Positions 32,952 through 40,955 of a stretch of DNA of 60,048 nucleotides are shown piece by piece; within the stretch, counting starts at the first letter, position 1; every line of letters starts with the position of its first letter. A model generated the notes under the pieces. That model was not told the origin of the DNA, ran no database searches, and saw only the letters and a list, made by a program, of their open reading frames with translations. Source of the stretch: Streptomyces sp. ISL-87 (GTDB lineage: Bacteria > Actinomycetota > Actinomycetes > Streptomycetales > Streptomycetaceae); the NCBI RefSeq assembly GCF_018614095.1, contig NZ_JAGGOY010000059.1, forward strand, positions 137,980 through 198,027, in the 5' to 3' direction. Both the position numbers and the translations under genes were made by a program.

Positions 32952-33632
32952 ATGCACGAACCGGCCCACGCCAGGGTGCCGGCGCAGCCGCTGATTCCGG
33001 CGCAGCAGAAGGTGTTGCGCCATTCGGTGCGCGGGCAGGTCCTGGACGCGCTGCGCGCGGCGCTGGTCGACGGGGATCTGGCGCCCGGGGAGATCTACTC
33101 CGGCCCCGCGCTGGGAGAGCGTTTCGGGGTGTCCGCGACGCCCGTCCGCGAGGCGATGCAGCAGCTGGCGCTGGAGGGGGCGGTGGAATGCCTCCCGAAC
33201 CGGGGCTTCCGGGTGCTGACCCGGACGGCGCGGGAGCTGGCGGAGCTGGCCGAGGTACGGGCGCTGCTCGAAGTCCCGGTGATGCTGAGGCTGGCCCGTA
33301 CCGTCCCGGTGTCCGCCTTCGAGTCCCTGCGGCCGGCCGCGGCCGCAACGGCCGAGGCGGCGGCGGCCGGCGACCTCCCGCGGTACGCGGACGCAGACCG
33401 GTCCTTCCACGGCCAGGTCCTCGCCCTGGCCGGCAACGACCAGCTGGTCCAGGTCGCGGAGGAACTCCACCGCCGGGCGCAGTGGCCCCTGCCGGGCGCC
33501 GCCCGTATCCGCCGCGCGGACCTCATCGCGGACGCGGCGGAACACTCGGCGCTCCTGGAGGCCCTGATCGCCCGCGACCTCCCGGTCGTCGAATCCCTGG
33601 TCCGCGAACACTTCGCCGGCAACCCCGCGTAG
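32952..33632 (+). CDS. GntR-family regulator (FCD type)
   Basis: This protein of about 226 aa has an N-terminal winged helix (VRGQVLDALRAALVDGDLAPG and LGERFGVSATPVREAMQQLA) and a helical FCD-type effector domain. Metal or ligand residues are plausible in ADADRSFHGQVLALAGN and AAEHSALLEALIARD. ATG 32952 lies just behind GAGGAGG. It stands alone, divergent from the FhuF-like gene and convergent with the next minus-strand gene. Effector and targets are unknown. Confidence 0.87.
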   Translation: MHEPAHARVPAQPLIPAQQKVLRHSVRGQVLDALRAALVDGDLAPGEIYSGPALGERFGVSATPVREAMQQLALEGAVECLPNRGFRVLTRTARELAELAEVRALLEVPVMLRLARTVPVSAFESLRPAAAATAEAAAAGDLPRYADADRSFHGQVLALAGNDQLVQVAEELHRRAQWPLPGAARIRRADLIADAAEHSALLEALIARDLPVVESLVREHFAGNPA

Positions 33633-33696
33633 GGGCTGTCCGACCCTGATCCGCCGGACACCGCCTAACCCTCCGGTACCCCGCTCCGCAGGCAAA

Positions 33697-33743
33697 TCCA
33701 GCCCCGCCGGCGTTTGAGGCGCGGGGTCTGGGGCGGAGCCCCA
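33697..33743 (+). repeat. Dispersed GC-rich intergenic repeat, copy C1
   Basis: This copy has the full core TCCAGCCCCGCCGGCGTTTG, continuing GAGGCGCGGGG, then a short palindrome (TGGGGCGGAGCCCCA). It lies between the convergent GntR gene and the TPR-like gene. Confidence 0.75.
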
Positions 33744-33749
33744 GGTCCG

Positions 33750-33784
33750 TTCAGCCCCGCCGGCGATTGAGGCGCGGGACCGGG
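33750..33784 (+). repeat. Dispersed GC-rich intergenic repeat, copy C2
   Basis: A second copy directly after C1 in the same orientation, with GATTGAGG in place of GTTTGAGG. The following 25 bp form GGGCCCGG-type palindromes, so the pair can act as a terminator for both convergent genes. Confidence 0.65.
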
Positions 33785-33816
33785 CCGGGCCCGGGGGCCG
33801 GGCCCGGCAACGCTGG

Positions 33817-34593
33817 TCAGGTGGCTGGAGCTGGGTGGAGTTGGTCCGCCAGCCAGGTGGGGATGCCGCCCAGGAGATGGAACAGGCGGCGAGCCTCCTC
33901 GCGCAGGCGGGTGGCCTCCGGTTCGGGTTCCGCCTCGGCCAGGGCCGCCAGCGCGGGGGCCGTACCGATCAGGAACCCCAGGTCCTCCCGGATGCGGAGG
34001 GACTCCGCGAACCCCTTGCGGGCCTCGGCCACCTCCCCGTCCCGCAGGGCCAGCGCCGCCAGGTGCCGCCACGTGAAGGACAGCAGCAGGGTGTCCCCGT
34101 GCTCCATCGCCCCGGCATGTGCCCGCCGGTACGCCGGACGCGCCGACTGCGGGGCGTCCGCCAGGTGCTCCGCGACCAGCCCCCGCCGGAAATCCAGCAG
34201 CGGGCGGGTCCGCGACCCCGGCGCCAGCAGGGCAGCCGCCCGCCCCAGCGCCGAGCGGGCCTCATCGGCGCGGTCGCGGACCCCGAGCAAGGTCGCCGCG
34301 TACGCCAGCTGCCCCCGCTCGCACGCCGCCGCGCCCCGCTCGTCGTCGTTGTGCGCCACCGCCTCCGCGATCCGCAGCGCGTCCTCCGCCTCGGCCCAGC
34401 CCTGCCCGGTGAACAGGCACCGCTCGACCAGCAGCGCGGTGCGCTGCACAGCCGCCCCCGCGTCGTGTACATGCGGCGTCAGCAGGGCCGCCGCGTCGGT
34501 CCAACAGCCGCGCGAGCGCAGCCGCCATATCGCCCGCTGGAGGGGGTCGTCTCCCCCGGTAGATCCGGCACCGGACATGGCGGTATCCGCCAC
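33817..34593 (-). CDS. Helical-repeat (TPR-like) hypothetical protein
   Basis: This protein of about 258 aa is almost entirely helical with Ala-rich repeats such as GWAEAEDALRIAEAVAHND, DRADEARSALGRAAALLAPG and DGEVAEARKGFAESLRIRED, which look like degenerate TPR units for protein binding. No catalytic motif is seen. GTG 34593 was chosen because GGGGAGGG lies 4 nt upstream; ATG 34578 is an alternative. A tandem 11-bp repeat lies just upstream. It is on the same strand as, and downstream of, the PucR gene, 154 bp away. Function unknown. Confidence 0.65.
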   Translation of the reverse strand: MADTAMSGAGSTGGDDPLQRAIWRLRSRGCWTDAAALLTPHVHDAGAAVQRTALLVERCLFTGQGWAEAEDALRIAEAVAHNDDERGAAACERGQLAYAATLLGVRDRADEARSALGRAAALLAPGSRTRPLLDFRRGLVAEHLADAPQSARPAYRRAHAGAMEHGDTLLLSFTWRHLAALALRDGEVAEARKGFAESLRIREDLGFLIGTAPALAALAEAEPEPEATRLREEARRLFHLLGGIPTWLADQLHPAPAT

Positions 34594-34620
34594 ATTGCCC
34601 TCCCCAAAGCAATCAAGCAG

Positions 34621-34642
34621 CACGTCGTTGACACGTCGTTGA
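34621..34642. repeat. Tandem 11-bp direct repeat upstream of the TPR-like gene
   Basis: CACGTCGTTGA occurs twice head to tail (34621-34631 and 34632-34642), 28-49 nt upstream of the GTG start of the minus-strand gene. The spacing of one helical turn would suit a regulator binding side by side; no regulator is known. Confidence 0.5.
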
Positions 34643-34747
34643 GCCCCTGGGGCGAAATGAGAGCACGGATCGGCGGCTCCGGCCAAGGGGTCGGGTGAAC
34701 TCTTTCACAAAGTCCGGACGCCTCGTCACGCCTCACCACATCCGGGC

Positions 34748-36424
34748 TCAGCTCATGCGCAGTGCCAGGAAGAAGTCGAGCTTGTCCTCCAGCCGGGACA
34801 GGTCCCGCGACGTCAACTGCTCGATTCGCCCGACCCGGTACCGCAGCGTGTTGACGTGCAGGTGCAGCCGCGTCGCACACCGGGTCCAGGAGCCGTCGCA
34901 GTCCAGGAAGGCCTCCAGGGTGGGAATCAGCTCCGCGCGGTGGCGGCGGTCGTAGTCCCGGAGCGGGTCGAGCAGCCGGGCCGTGAACGCCCGGCGGACG
35001 TCGTCCGGGACGAACGGCAGCAGCAGGACGTGTGAGGCGAGCTCGTGGTGGCCCGCCGCGCAGACCCGGCCCGGGCGGGCGGCGGCGACCCGGCGGGCGT
35101 GCCGGGCCTCCTCCAGCGCCCCGCGCAGCCCCTCAGCGGAGTGCACGGCCGCGCTGACGCCCAGGGTGAGCCGGCCGTCGTCGGCCAGACCGGCCGCGAG
35201 GGGGTCCCGTACCGCCGCGAGCAGCGCATCGGCGTGCAGGGCCGAATCCGGGCCCTTGTCCTCCCCGGCCTCGCCGGCCAGCGCGGGCAGCGGTACGAGG
35301 GCGATGGCCTCGTCACCTGCATGGGCTACGGCGATCCGGTCCGAGGGCTCGGGGCCCGACATGGACGGGTCGACCAGGATCTCCTCCAGCAGCGACTGGG
35401 CCACCGGGCCGCCGGGGATGTCCCCGCCCTCCCAGTCCACCCGGGCCACGACGACCTGCCAGTGCGGGGCCGCGCCCAGGCCGGGCAGCAGCACCGGCGC
35501 GGCCACCCGCAGGCGGGCGGCGATCTCGGCGGGCGGGGCGCCCGTCTGGACCAGCTCCAGCACCTCCTGCGCCAGCCGGCGGCGCACCGTGCGGGCCGCG
35601 TCGCGCCGGTCCCGCTCGACGGCGATCAGCTGGGTGACGCCCTGGAGCAGGTCGAGCCGCTCGGCCGGCCAGTCGCCCGCGTCCGCCTCCACGGCCAGCA
35701 TCCAGTCCGACAGCACGCTCTCGCGGACATCGCGGGTGCCGGGCCCGGGACCCCGGCCGTGTCCTCTGATCGGGAAGAGGGAGTAGGTAATACCCTGGAT
35801 GGAGATCCGGTGCGGGCCCCTGCGTCCGGTGCGGACCGCCGCCAGGTGCTCGCTGGCCAATGCCGCGCACACGCCCGGCGCCAGCGGTTCACCCGCTCCG
35901 GCGATCTGCCGCCCCGTGGGGGAGAGCACCCAGGCGCGCAGATCGAGGTCAGTGGTGAGCAGATCCAGCACCACGTCGGGACCACCGCCCGCGGGACCCG
36001 AGGTCATCAGGCGGCGGTGGCGGTCCACGACGGCCGCGAGATCGCCCGCGCGCTCGCCGGAAACCTGCCGCACCACGTACTCGGTGATCGTGGCGAATGC
36101 AACGTCTTCGTTTACAGCGAACAGCGGCAGCCGATTGCGCCGACAGGCTGAGACCAGATCATCCGGGATGTCTCCCAGCTCCGCCTCGCCCGCCGCGAGG
36201 CCCGCGACGCCCGCGCTCGCGAGGATTCGTACGAACGGCTCGGAGTCGGCTGAATTTCGCCTCCAGGCCAGGCCGGTGAGGACGAGCTCGCCCCCGGTGA
36301 GGTACCGGCTGGGATCCCTCAGGTCGGTCGTCATGACTCCGCGGACCGTCCGGTCGAGTTCTTCCTCGCCGCCCAGCAGCCGCAGCCCCAGCGCCTCGGT
36401 TTCCAGCAGTGCGCGCAGCCGCAT
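34748..36424 (-). CDS. pucR: PucR-family regulator of purine catabolism
   Basis: This protein of about 558 aa has an N-terminal PucR/purine catabolism domain (LGLRLLGGEEELDRTVRGV and SRYLTGGELVLTGLAW), a GGDEF-like central part and a C-terminal helix-turn-helix of the CdaR/PucR type (LHLHVNTLRYRVGRIEQLT). It is divergent from the xanthine dehydrogenase genes with 254 bp between starts, so it most likely controls them in response to a purine or a degradation product. Whether it activates or represses is not visible. Confidence 0.88.
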   Translation of the reverse strand: MRLRALLETEALGLRLLGGEEELDRTVRGVMTTDLRDPSRYLTGGELVLTGLAWRRNSADSEPFVRILASAGVAGLAAGEAELGDIPDDLVSACRRNRLPLFAVNEDVAFATITEYVVRQVSGERAGDLAAVVDRHRRLMTSGPAGGGPDVVLDLLTTDLDLRAWVLSPTGRQIAGAGEPLAPGVCAALASEHLAAVRTGRRGPHRISIQGITYSLFPIRGHGRGPGPGTRDVRESVLSDWMLAVEADAGDWPAERLDLLQGVTQLIAVERDRRDAARTVRRRLAQEVLELVQTGAPPAEIAARLRVAAPVLLPGLGAAPHWQVVVARVDWEGGDIPGGPVAQSLLEEILVDPSMSGPEPSDRIAVAHAGDEAIALVPLPALAGEAGEDKGPDSALHADALLAAVRDPLAAGLADDGRLTLGVSAAVHSAEGLRGALEEARHARRVAAARPGRVCAAGHHELASHVLLLPFVPDDVRRAFTARLLDPLRDYDRRHRAELIPTLEAFLDCDGSWTRCATRLHLHVNTLRYRVGRIEQLTSRDLSRLEDKLDFFLALRMS

Positions 36425-36476
36425 GGTGTCGCCGCCGATCTGTCTCGAATGTTGCCGTTGGAAATCGGGCAGGTCG

Positions 36477-36505
36477 TTGCATCCTGCCTTTCATACGAAT
36501 CTACA
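36477..36505 (+). promoter_or_regulatory. Candidate promoter of the xanthine dehydrogenase operon
   Basis: TTGCAT (36477-36482) and TCTACA (36500-36505) are 17 bp apart in the pucR/xdh intergenic region, about 165 nt before the first xdh ATG. The long leader leaves room for operators. Assigned by eye; other positions are possible. Confidence 0.35.
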
Positions 36506-36678
36506 AGACGAGGGAGGCCGTCAGCCAACTCCTTCATGGTTTCGGTGACTGCACCCGGGGGACGCGTGGCCGGTGTACTGACTCCACACCGCGTTAACAG
36601 CACGTGAACGACCAGTCGAGGGCCCCACGGCCTCCTGGCTTGAAGTGAACGACACGATGAAGAAGAAGAGAGCCGCTC

Positions 36679-37575
36679 ATGGACTTCCTTCGCCCCGCCA
36701 GCTGGGAGGAGGCGCTCGCCGCTAAGGCCGAGTTCCCCACAGCTGTGCCGATTGCGGGTGGCACCGATGTGATGGTCGAGATCAACTTCGACCACCGTCG
36801 GCCGGAGTACCTCCTGGACCTGAACCGCATCGGTCTGCTGCGGGAGTGGGAGGTCGGCGAGGACGTGGTTCGTCTGGGCGCCTCCGTCCCGTACACGCAG
36901 ATCATGGAAAACCTTCGCACGGAGCTTCCCGGTCTCGCGCTCGCCTCGCACACGGTCGCGTCCCCGCAGATCCGTAACCGCGGTGGCGTCGGCGGCAACC
37001 TCGGTTGCGCCTCGCCGGCCGGTGACTCGCACCCCGCGCTGCTCGCGGCGGGTGCCGAGGTCGAGGTGGAGTCCGTACGCGGCTCTCGCCTGATCCCGAT
37101 CGACGAGTTCTACACCGGCGTCAAGCGCAACGCGCTGGCCGCCGACGAGCTCATCAAGACCATCCACGTCAAGAAGGCGGACGGCCCCCAGCAGTACTCC
37201 AAGGTCGGCTCCCGCAACGCGATGGTCATCGCGGTCTGCGCGTTCGGTCTGGCACTGCACCCGGAGACCCGTACGGTCCGCACCGGCATCGGATCGGCCG
37301 CGCCGACCCCGATCCGCGCGAAGGCCGCCGAGGAGTTCCTGAACGCCGCGCTGGAAGAGGGCGGTTTCTGGGAGTCCGGCAAGGTCATCACCCCGTCGAT
37401 CGCCAAGCAGTTCGGTGACCTCGCCTCCGGCGCGGCCAACCCGATCGACGACGTCCGCGGCACGGCGAAGTACCGCCGTCACGCGGTCGGCATCATGGCT
37501 CGCCGCCAGCTCGTCTGGACCTGGGAGCAGTACCGCGGTACCGGCAACGGCCGCTCGCTTGAAGGGGCTGCGTAA
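36679..37575 (+). CDS. xdhB: Xanthine dehydrogenase FAD-binding subunit
   Basis: This protein of about 298 aa is the FAD-carrying medium subunit of a molybdenum hydroxylase. The FAD-binding motifs are PIAGGTDVMVEIN (about residues 24-36) and IRNRGGVGGNLGCASPAGD (about 98-116), followed by the CO-dehydrogenase flavoprotein C-terminal domain. It passes electrons from the iron-sulfur subunit to NAD+. It is the first gene of the operon, 2 nt before the [2Fe-2S] subunit gene. AGAAGAAGAGAG upstream of the ATG is the likely ribosome-binding region. Symbols follow E. coli usage. Confidence 0.93.
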   Translation: MDFLRPASWEEALAAKAEFPTAVPIAGGTDVMVEINFDHRRPEYLLDLNRIGLLREWEVGEDVVRLGASVPYTQIMENLRTELPGLALASHTVASPQIRNRGGVGGNLGCASPAGDSHPALLAAGAEVEVESVRGSRLIPIDEFYTGVKRNALAADELIKTIHVKKADGPQQYSKVGSRNAMVIAVCAFGLALHPETRTVRTGIGSAAPTPIRAKAAEEFLNAALEEGGFWESGKVITPSIAKQFGDLASGAANPIDDVRGTAKYRRHAVGIMARRQLVWTWEQYRGTGNGRSLEGAA

Positions 37576-37577
37576 TC

Positions 37578-38210
37578 ATGCGCGTCAATTTCACTGTCAA
37601 CGGCCGTCATCAGGAAGCGGACGACGTCTGGGAGGGCGAGTCCCTTCTCTACGTCCTGCGTGAGCGTCTGGGCCTGCCGGGCTCGAAGAACGCCTGTGAG
37701 CAGGGCGAGTGCGGTTCCTGCACCGTGCGCCTCGACGGCGTGCCGGTCTGTTCCTGCCTGGTGGCCGCCGGCCAGGTCGAGGGTCGCGACGTCGTGACCG
37801 TCGAGGGCCTGGCGGAGTTCGCCAAGCAGCGCGAGGAGCACGGCCACGGCGGTGCCTGCGGCACCGGCGGCGGCTGCGGCAGCAAGGGCGTCTCCCTGGA
37901 CGCGGCCAAGCAGTGGCAGGCGCACGGGCCCAACAGCGAGCTCCGCTCGCGGGCAGGCGACTCGCAGACCGGCGAGGGCGTCGAGCTCTCCAACATCCAG
38001 CAGGCGTTCATCGACGCCGGCGCCGTGCAGTGCGGTTTCTGCACCCCGGGCCTCCTGGTCCAGGCCGACGCCCTGCTGGAGGAGAACCCCTCCCCGTCCG
38101 ACCAGGACATCCGTGAGGCCCTGTCCGGCAACCTCTGCCGCTGCACGGGCTACGAGAAGATCCTCGACGCGGTCCGCCTCGCGGCCGCCCGTCAGGGAGA
38201 GGCGGTCTGA
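37578..38210 (+). CDS. xdhC: Xanthine dehydrogenase [2Fe-2S] subunit with Cys/Gly-rich insertion
   Basis: This protein of about 210 aa has a plant-ferredoxin domain (C40, C45, C48, C60) and a helical [2Fe-2S] domain (C152, C155, C187, C189). CoxS-type subunits are normally about 160 aa. The extra length is a segment at about 82-138 joining the domains, with HGHGGACGTGGGCGS and two additional cysteines (C94, C100) plus His. This could bind a metal or form a disulfide. The rest of the protein is canonical, so electron transfer from molybdenum centre to FAD should be intact. The xdhC symbol here means the iron-sulfur subunit as in E. coli. Confidence 0.92.
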   Translation: MRVNFTVNGRHQEADDVWEGESLLYVLRERLGLPGSKNACEQGECGSCTVRLDGVPVCSCLVAAGQVEGRDVVTVEGLAEFAKQREEHGHGGACGTGGGCGSKGVSLDAAKQWQAHGPNSELRSRAGDSQTGEGVELSNIQQAFIDAGAVQCGFCTPGLLVQADALLEENPSPSDQDIREALSGNLCRCTGYEKILDAVRLAAARQGEAV

Positions 38211-38212
38211 CC

Positions 38213-40618
38213 ATGGCGCAGAACACGCGCACCGTTCCGGCGGGTACGCCCACCAATGTCACCCAGAAGCACAACAAGGGCGGCATCGGCGAGTCCATCC
38301 TCCGTCCGGACGGCACCCTCAAGGTCACCGGTGAGTTCGCGTACTCCTCGGACATGTGGCACGAGGACATGCTGTGGGGCCAGACCCTGCGCAGCACCGT
38401 GGCCCACGCCGAGATCGTCTCGATTGACATCTCCGAGGCCCTGGCGATGCCCGGCGTCTACTCGGTGCTGACGTACGACGACCTGCCGGCCGAGATGAAG
38501 AACTACGGCCTGGAGATCCAGGACACCCCGGTTCTCGCCAACGGCCGGGTACGTCACCACGGTGAGCCGGTCGCCCTCGTGGCCGCCGACCACCCGGAGA
38601 CCGCCCGCCGTGCGGCCGCCAAGATCAAGATCGACTACAAGGAGCTGCCGCTCGTCACGGACGAGGCCTCCGCCCTCGCCCCCGGCGCGCCGCTGATCCA
38701 CGAGGGCCGCGACGACCACCACATCGGTCACGTCCCGCACCCGAACATCGTGCACCGCCAGCCGATCATCCGCGGCAACGTGGAAGAGGCCCGCAAGCGC
38801 GCCGACGTCATCGTCGAGGGCGAGTACACCTTCGGCATGCAGGACCAGGCCTTCCTCGGCCCGGAGTCCGGTCTGGCCGTGCCGTCCGAGGACGGCGGTG
38901 TCGAGCTGTACGTCGCCACCCAGTGGCTGCACTCGGACCTCAAGCAGATCGCCCCCGTCCTCGGTCTGCCCGAGGAGAAGGTGCGCATGACGCTCTCCGG
39001 CGTCGGCGGTGCCTTCGGTGGCCGCGAGGACATCTCGATGCAGATCCACGCCTGCCTCCTGGCCCTGGCCACGAACAAGCCGGTCAAGATCGTCTACAAC
39101 CGGTTCGAGTCCTTCTTCGGTCACGTGCACCGTCACCCGGCGAAGCTCTACTACGAGCACGGCGCCACCAAGGACGGCAAGCTCACGCACATGAAGTGCA
39201 AGATCGTCCTGGACGGCGGCGCGTACGCGTCCGCCTCCCCGGCGGTCGTGGGCAACGCGTCCTCCCTCTCGGTGGGTCCGTACGTCCTGGAGGACGTGGA
39301 CATCGAGGCGATCGCGCTCTACACGAACAACCCGCCCTGTGGCGCGATGCGCGGCTTCGGCGCCGTCCAGGCCTGCTTCGCGTACGAGGCCCAGATGGAC
39401 AAGCTCGCGGCGAAGCTGGGTATGGACCCGGTCGAGTTCCGCCAGCTGAACGCCATGGAGATGGGCACGGTCATGCCCACCGGCCAGGTCGTGGACGCCC
39501 CGGCGCCCGTGGCCGAGCTGCTGCGCCGGGTCAAGGCCCGCCCGCTGCCGCCGGAGCGCCAGTGGGAGACGGCCGGCGAGGGTGCGGACGTCCGCGCGCT
39601 GCCCGGTGGCCTCTCGAACACCACCCACGGTGAAGGCGTCGTCCGCGGCGTCGGCTACGCGGTCGGCATCAAGAACGTCGGCTTCTCCGAGGGCTTCGAC
39701 GACTACTCGACCGCCCGCGTGCGCCTCGAGGTCATCAACGGCGAGCCCGTCGCGATGGTCCACACGGCCATGGCGGAGGTCGGCCAGGGCGGCATCACCG
39801 TCCACACGCAGATCGCCCGTACGGAGCTGGGTGTCACGCAGGTGACCATCCACCCGGCCGACACGCAGGTCGGTTCCGCCGGTTCCACGTCCGCCTCCCG
39901 GCAGACGTACATGACCGGTGGCGCCGTGAAGAACACCTGTGAGGCCGTCCGGGAGGCCCTCCTGGAGATCGGCCGGCGCAAGAACGGCTCCTACCACCCC
40001 GCGTGGGCGACCGCCGAGCTGCTGCTGGAAGGCGGCAAGGTCGTCACCGACGGCGGCGAGGTCCTCGCGGACATCGCCGACATCCTGGAGGGCGAGGAGG
40101 CGATCGACCTCGAACTCGAGTTCCGTCACCACCCGACCGTCCCCTTCGACCTGGTCACCGGCCAGGGCAACGGTCACGTCCAGTACACCTTCGCCGCGCA
40201 CCGCGCGGTCGTCGAGGTGGACACCGAGCTCGGCCTCGTCAAGGTCGTCGAGCTGGCGACCGCGCAGGACGTCGGCAAGGCGCTGAACATGCTCTCCGTG
40301 GTCGGCCAGATCCAGGGTGGTACCACCCAGGGCCTCGGCGTCGCGATCATGGAAGAGATCATCGTGGACCCGAAGACCGCGAAGGTGCGCAACCCCTCCT
40401 TCACGGACTACCTGATCCCGACCATCCTCGACACCCCGACCATCCCGGTCGACGTCCTGGAGCTCGCCGACCCGAAGGCGCCCTACGGCCTTCGCGGAAT
40501 GGGCGAGGCCCCGACCCTCTCGTCCACCCCGGCCGTCATCGCGGCGATCCGGGCGGCGACCGGTCTGGACATCAACAAGACGCCGATCCGTCCGGAAGCC
40601 CTCACAGGCACCCTCTAG
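38213..40618 (+). CDS. xdhA: Xanthine dehydrogenase molybdenum-binding subunit
   Basis: This protein of about 801 aa is the large subunit that carries molybdopterin and oxidises hypoxanthine and xanthine to urate. Family motifs include GAFGGREDISMQIHACLLAL, PPCGAMRGFGAVQACFAYE (with the Arg near the active site) and the final LRGMGEAPT containing the catalytic Glu. QTYMTGGAVKNTCEAVREAL and TTQGLGVAIMEE are also typical. It follows the [2Fe-2S] gene by 2 nt. A strong terminator hairpin comes 9 nt after the stop. Confidence 0.94.
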   Translation: MAQNTRTVPAGTPTNVTQKHNKGGIGESILRPDGTLKVTGEFAYSSDMWHEDMLWGQTLRSTVAHAEIVSIDISEALAMPGVYSVLTYDDLPAEMKNYGLEIQDTPVLANGRVRHHGEPVALVAADHPETARRAAAKIKIDYKELPLVTDEASALAPGAPLIHEGRDDHHIGHVPHPNIVHRQPIIRGNVEEARKRADVIVEGEYTFGMQDQAFLGPESGLAVPSEDGGVELYVATQWLHSDLKQIAPVLGLPEEKVRMTLSGVGGAFGGREDISMQIHACLLALATNKPVKIVYNRFESFFGHVHRHPAKLYYEHGATKDGKLTHMKCKIVLDGGAYASASPAVVGNASSLSVGPYVLEDVDIEAIALYTNNPPCGAMRGFGAVQACFAYEAQMDKLAAKLGMDPVEFRQLNAMEMGTVMPTGQVVDAPAPVAELLRRVKARPLPPERQWETAGEGADVRALPGGLSNTTHGEGVVRGVGYAVGIKNVGFSEGFDDYSTARVRLEVINGEPVAMVHTAMAEVGQGGITVHTQIARTELGVTQVTIHPADTQVGSAGSTSASRQTYMTGGAVKNTCEAVREALLEIGRRKNGSYHPAWATAELLLEGGKVVTDGGEVLADIADILEGEEAIDLELEFRHHPTVPFDLVTGQGNGHVQYTFAAHRAVVEVDTELGLVKVVELATAQDVGKALNMLSVVGQIQGGTTQGLGVAIMEEIIVDPKTAKVRNPSFTDYLIPTILDTPTIPVDVLELADPKAPYGLRGMGEAPTLSSTPAVIAAIRAATGLDINKTPIRPEALTGTL

Positions 40619-40626
40619 GACGGCGT

Positions 40627-40654
40627 GGTCCGGGGGCCGAGAGGCCCCCGGACC
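40627..40654 (+). terminator. Terminator after the xanthine dehydrogenase genes
   Basis: GGTCCGGGGGCC (40627-40638) pairs perfectly with GGCCCCCGGACC (40643-40654) around a GAGA tetraloop. It probably ends or attenuates transcription before the purine permease gene. Confidence 0.75.
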
Positions 40655-40955
40655 CCCACAGGCTCTCCGGGCGGCGTGACACGGGAACGTCACACTTCCA
40701 GTCGCACCGCCCGGAGTACGAAGTAACCGCACCGCTCGCGGAGGCTTCACAGGCAGGGCCCGCTGCATCCCCCCTCACAGCATCACCAGTAGCACCAGCA
40801 GCACCAGCTGCATCAGCAATACCCGCAGTACACGCAGTAACCATCGCGTCGCCTCGGGCCGTCACCCCGGGTCGTGCAGCCAAACGCACCATCCCAAATC
40901 CCGCGATCTCCAATCCCCATGCGGGTGCCCCTTTGAACCTTGGGAGTTAGGCACC
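40655..40955. other. Gene-free region before the purine permease gene
   Basis: About 300 bp without a supportable gene. Positions 40787-40845 are unusual: a run of CAGCA/CACCAG triplet-like repeats with lower GC than the surroundings. A small inverted repeat GTGAC...GTCAC lies at 40676-40694. The last 30 bp should carry the permease ribosome-binding site (TGGGAGTTAGG). The promoter for the permease must be here, but I cannot assign it confidently. Confidence 0.5.

Noticed and set aside
40664..40950. Extension of a plus-strand Ala/Pro-rich frame between xdhA and the purine permease
   Set aside because: It is the tail of a shadow frame of xdhA, has no own start or ribosome-binding site, and is low complexity.
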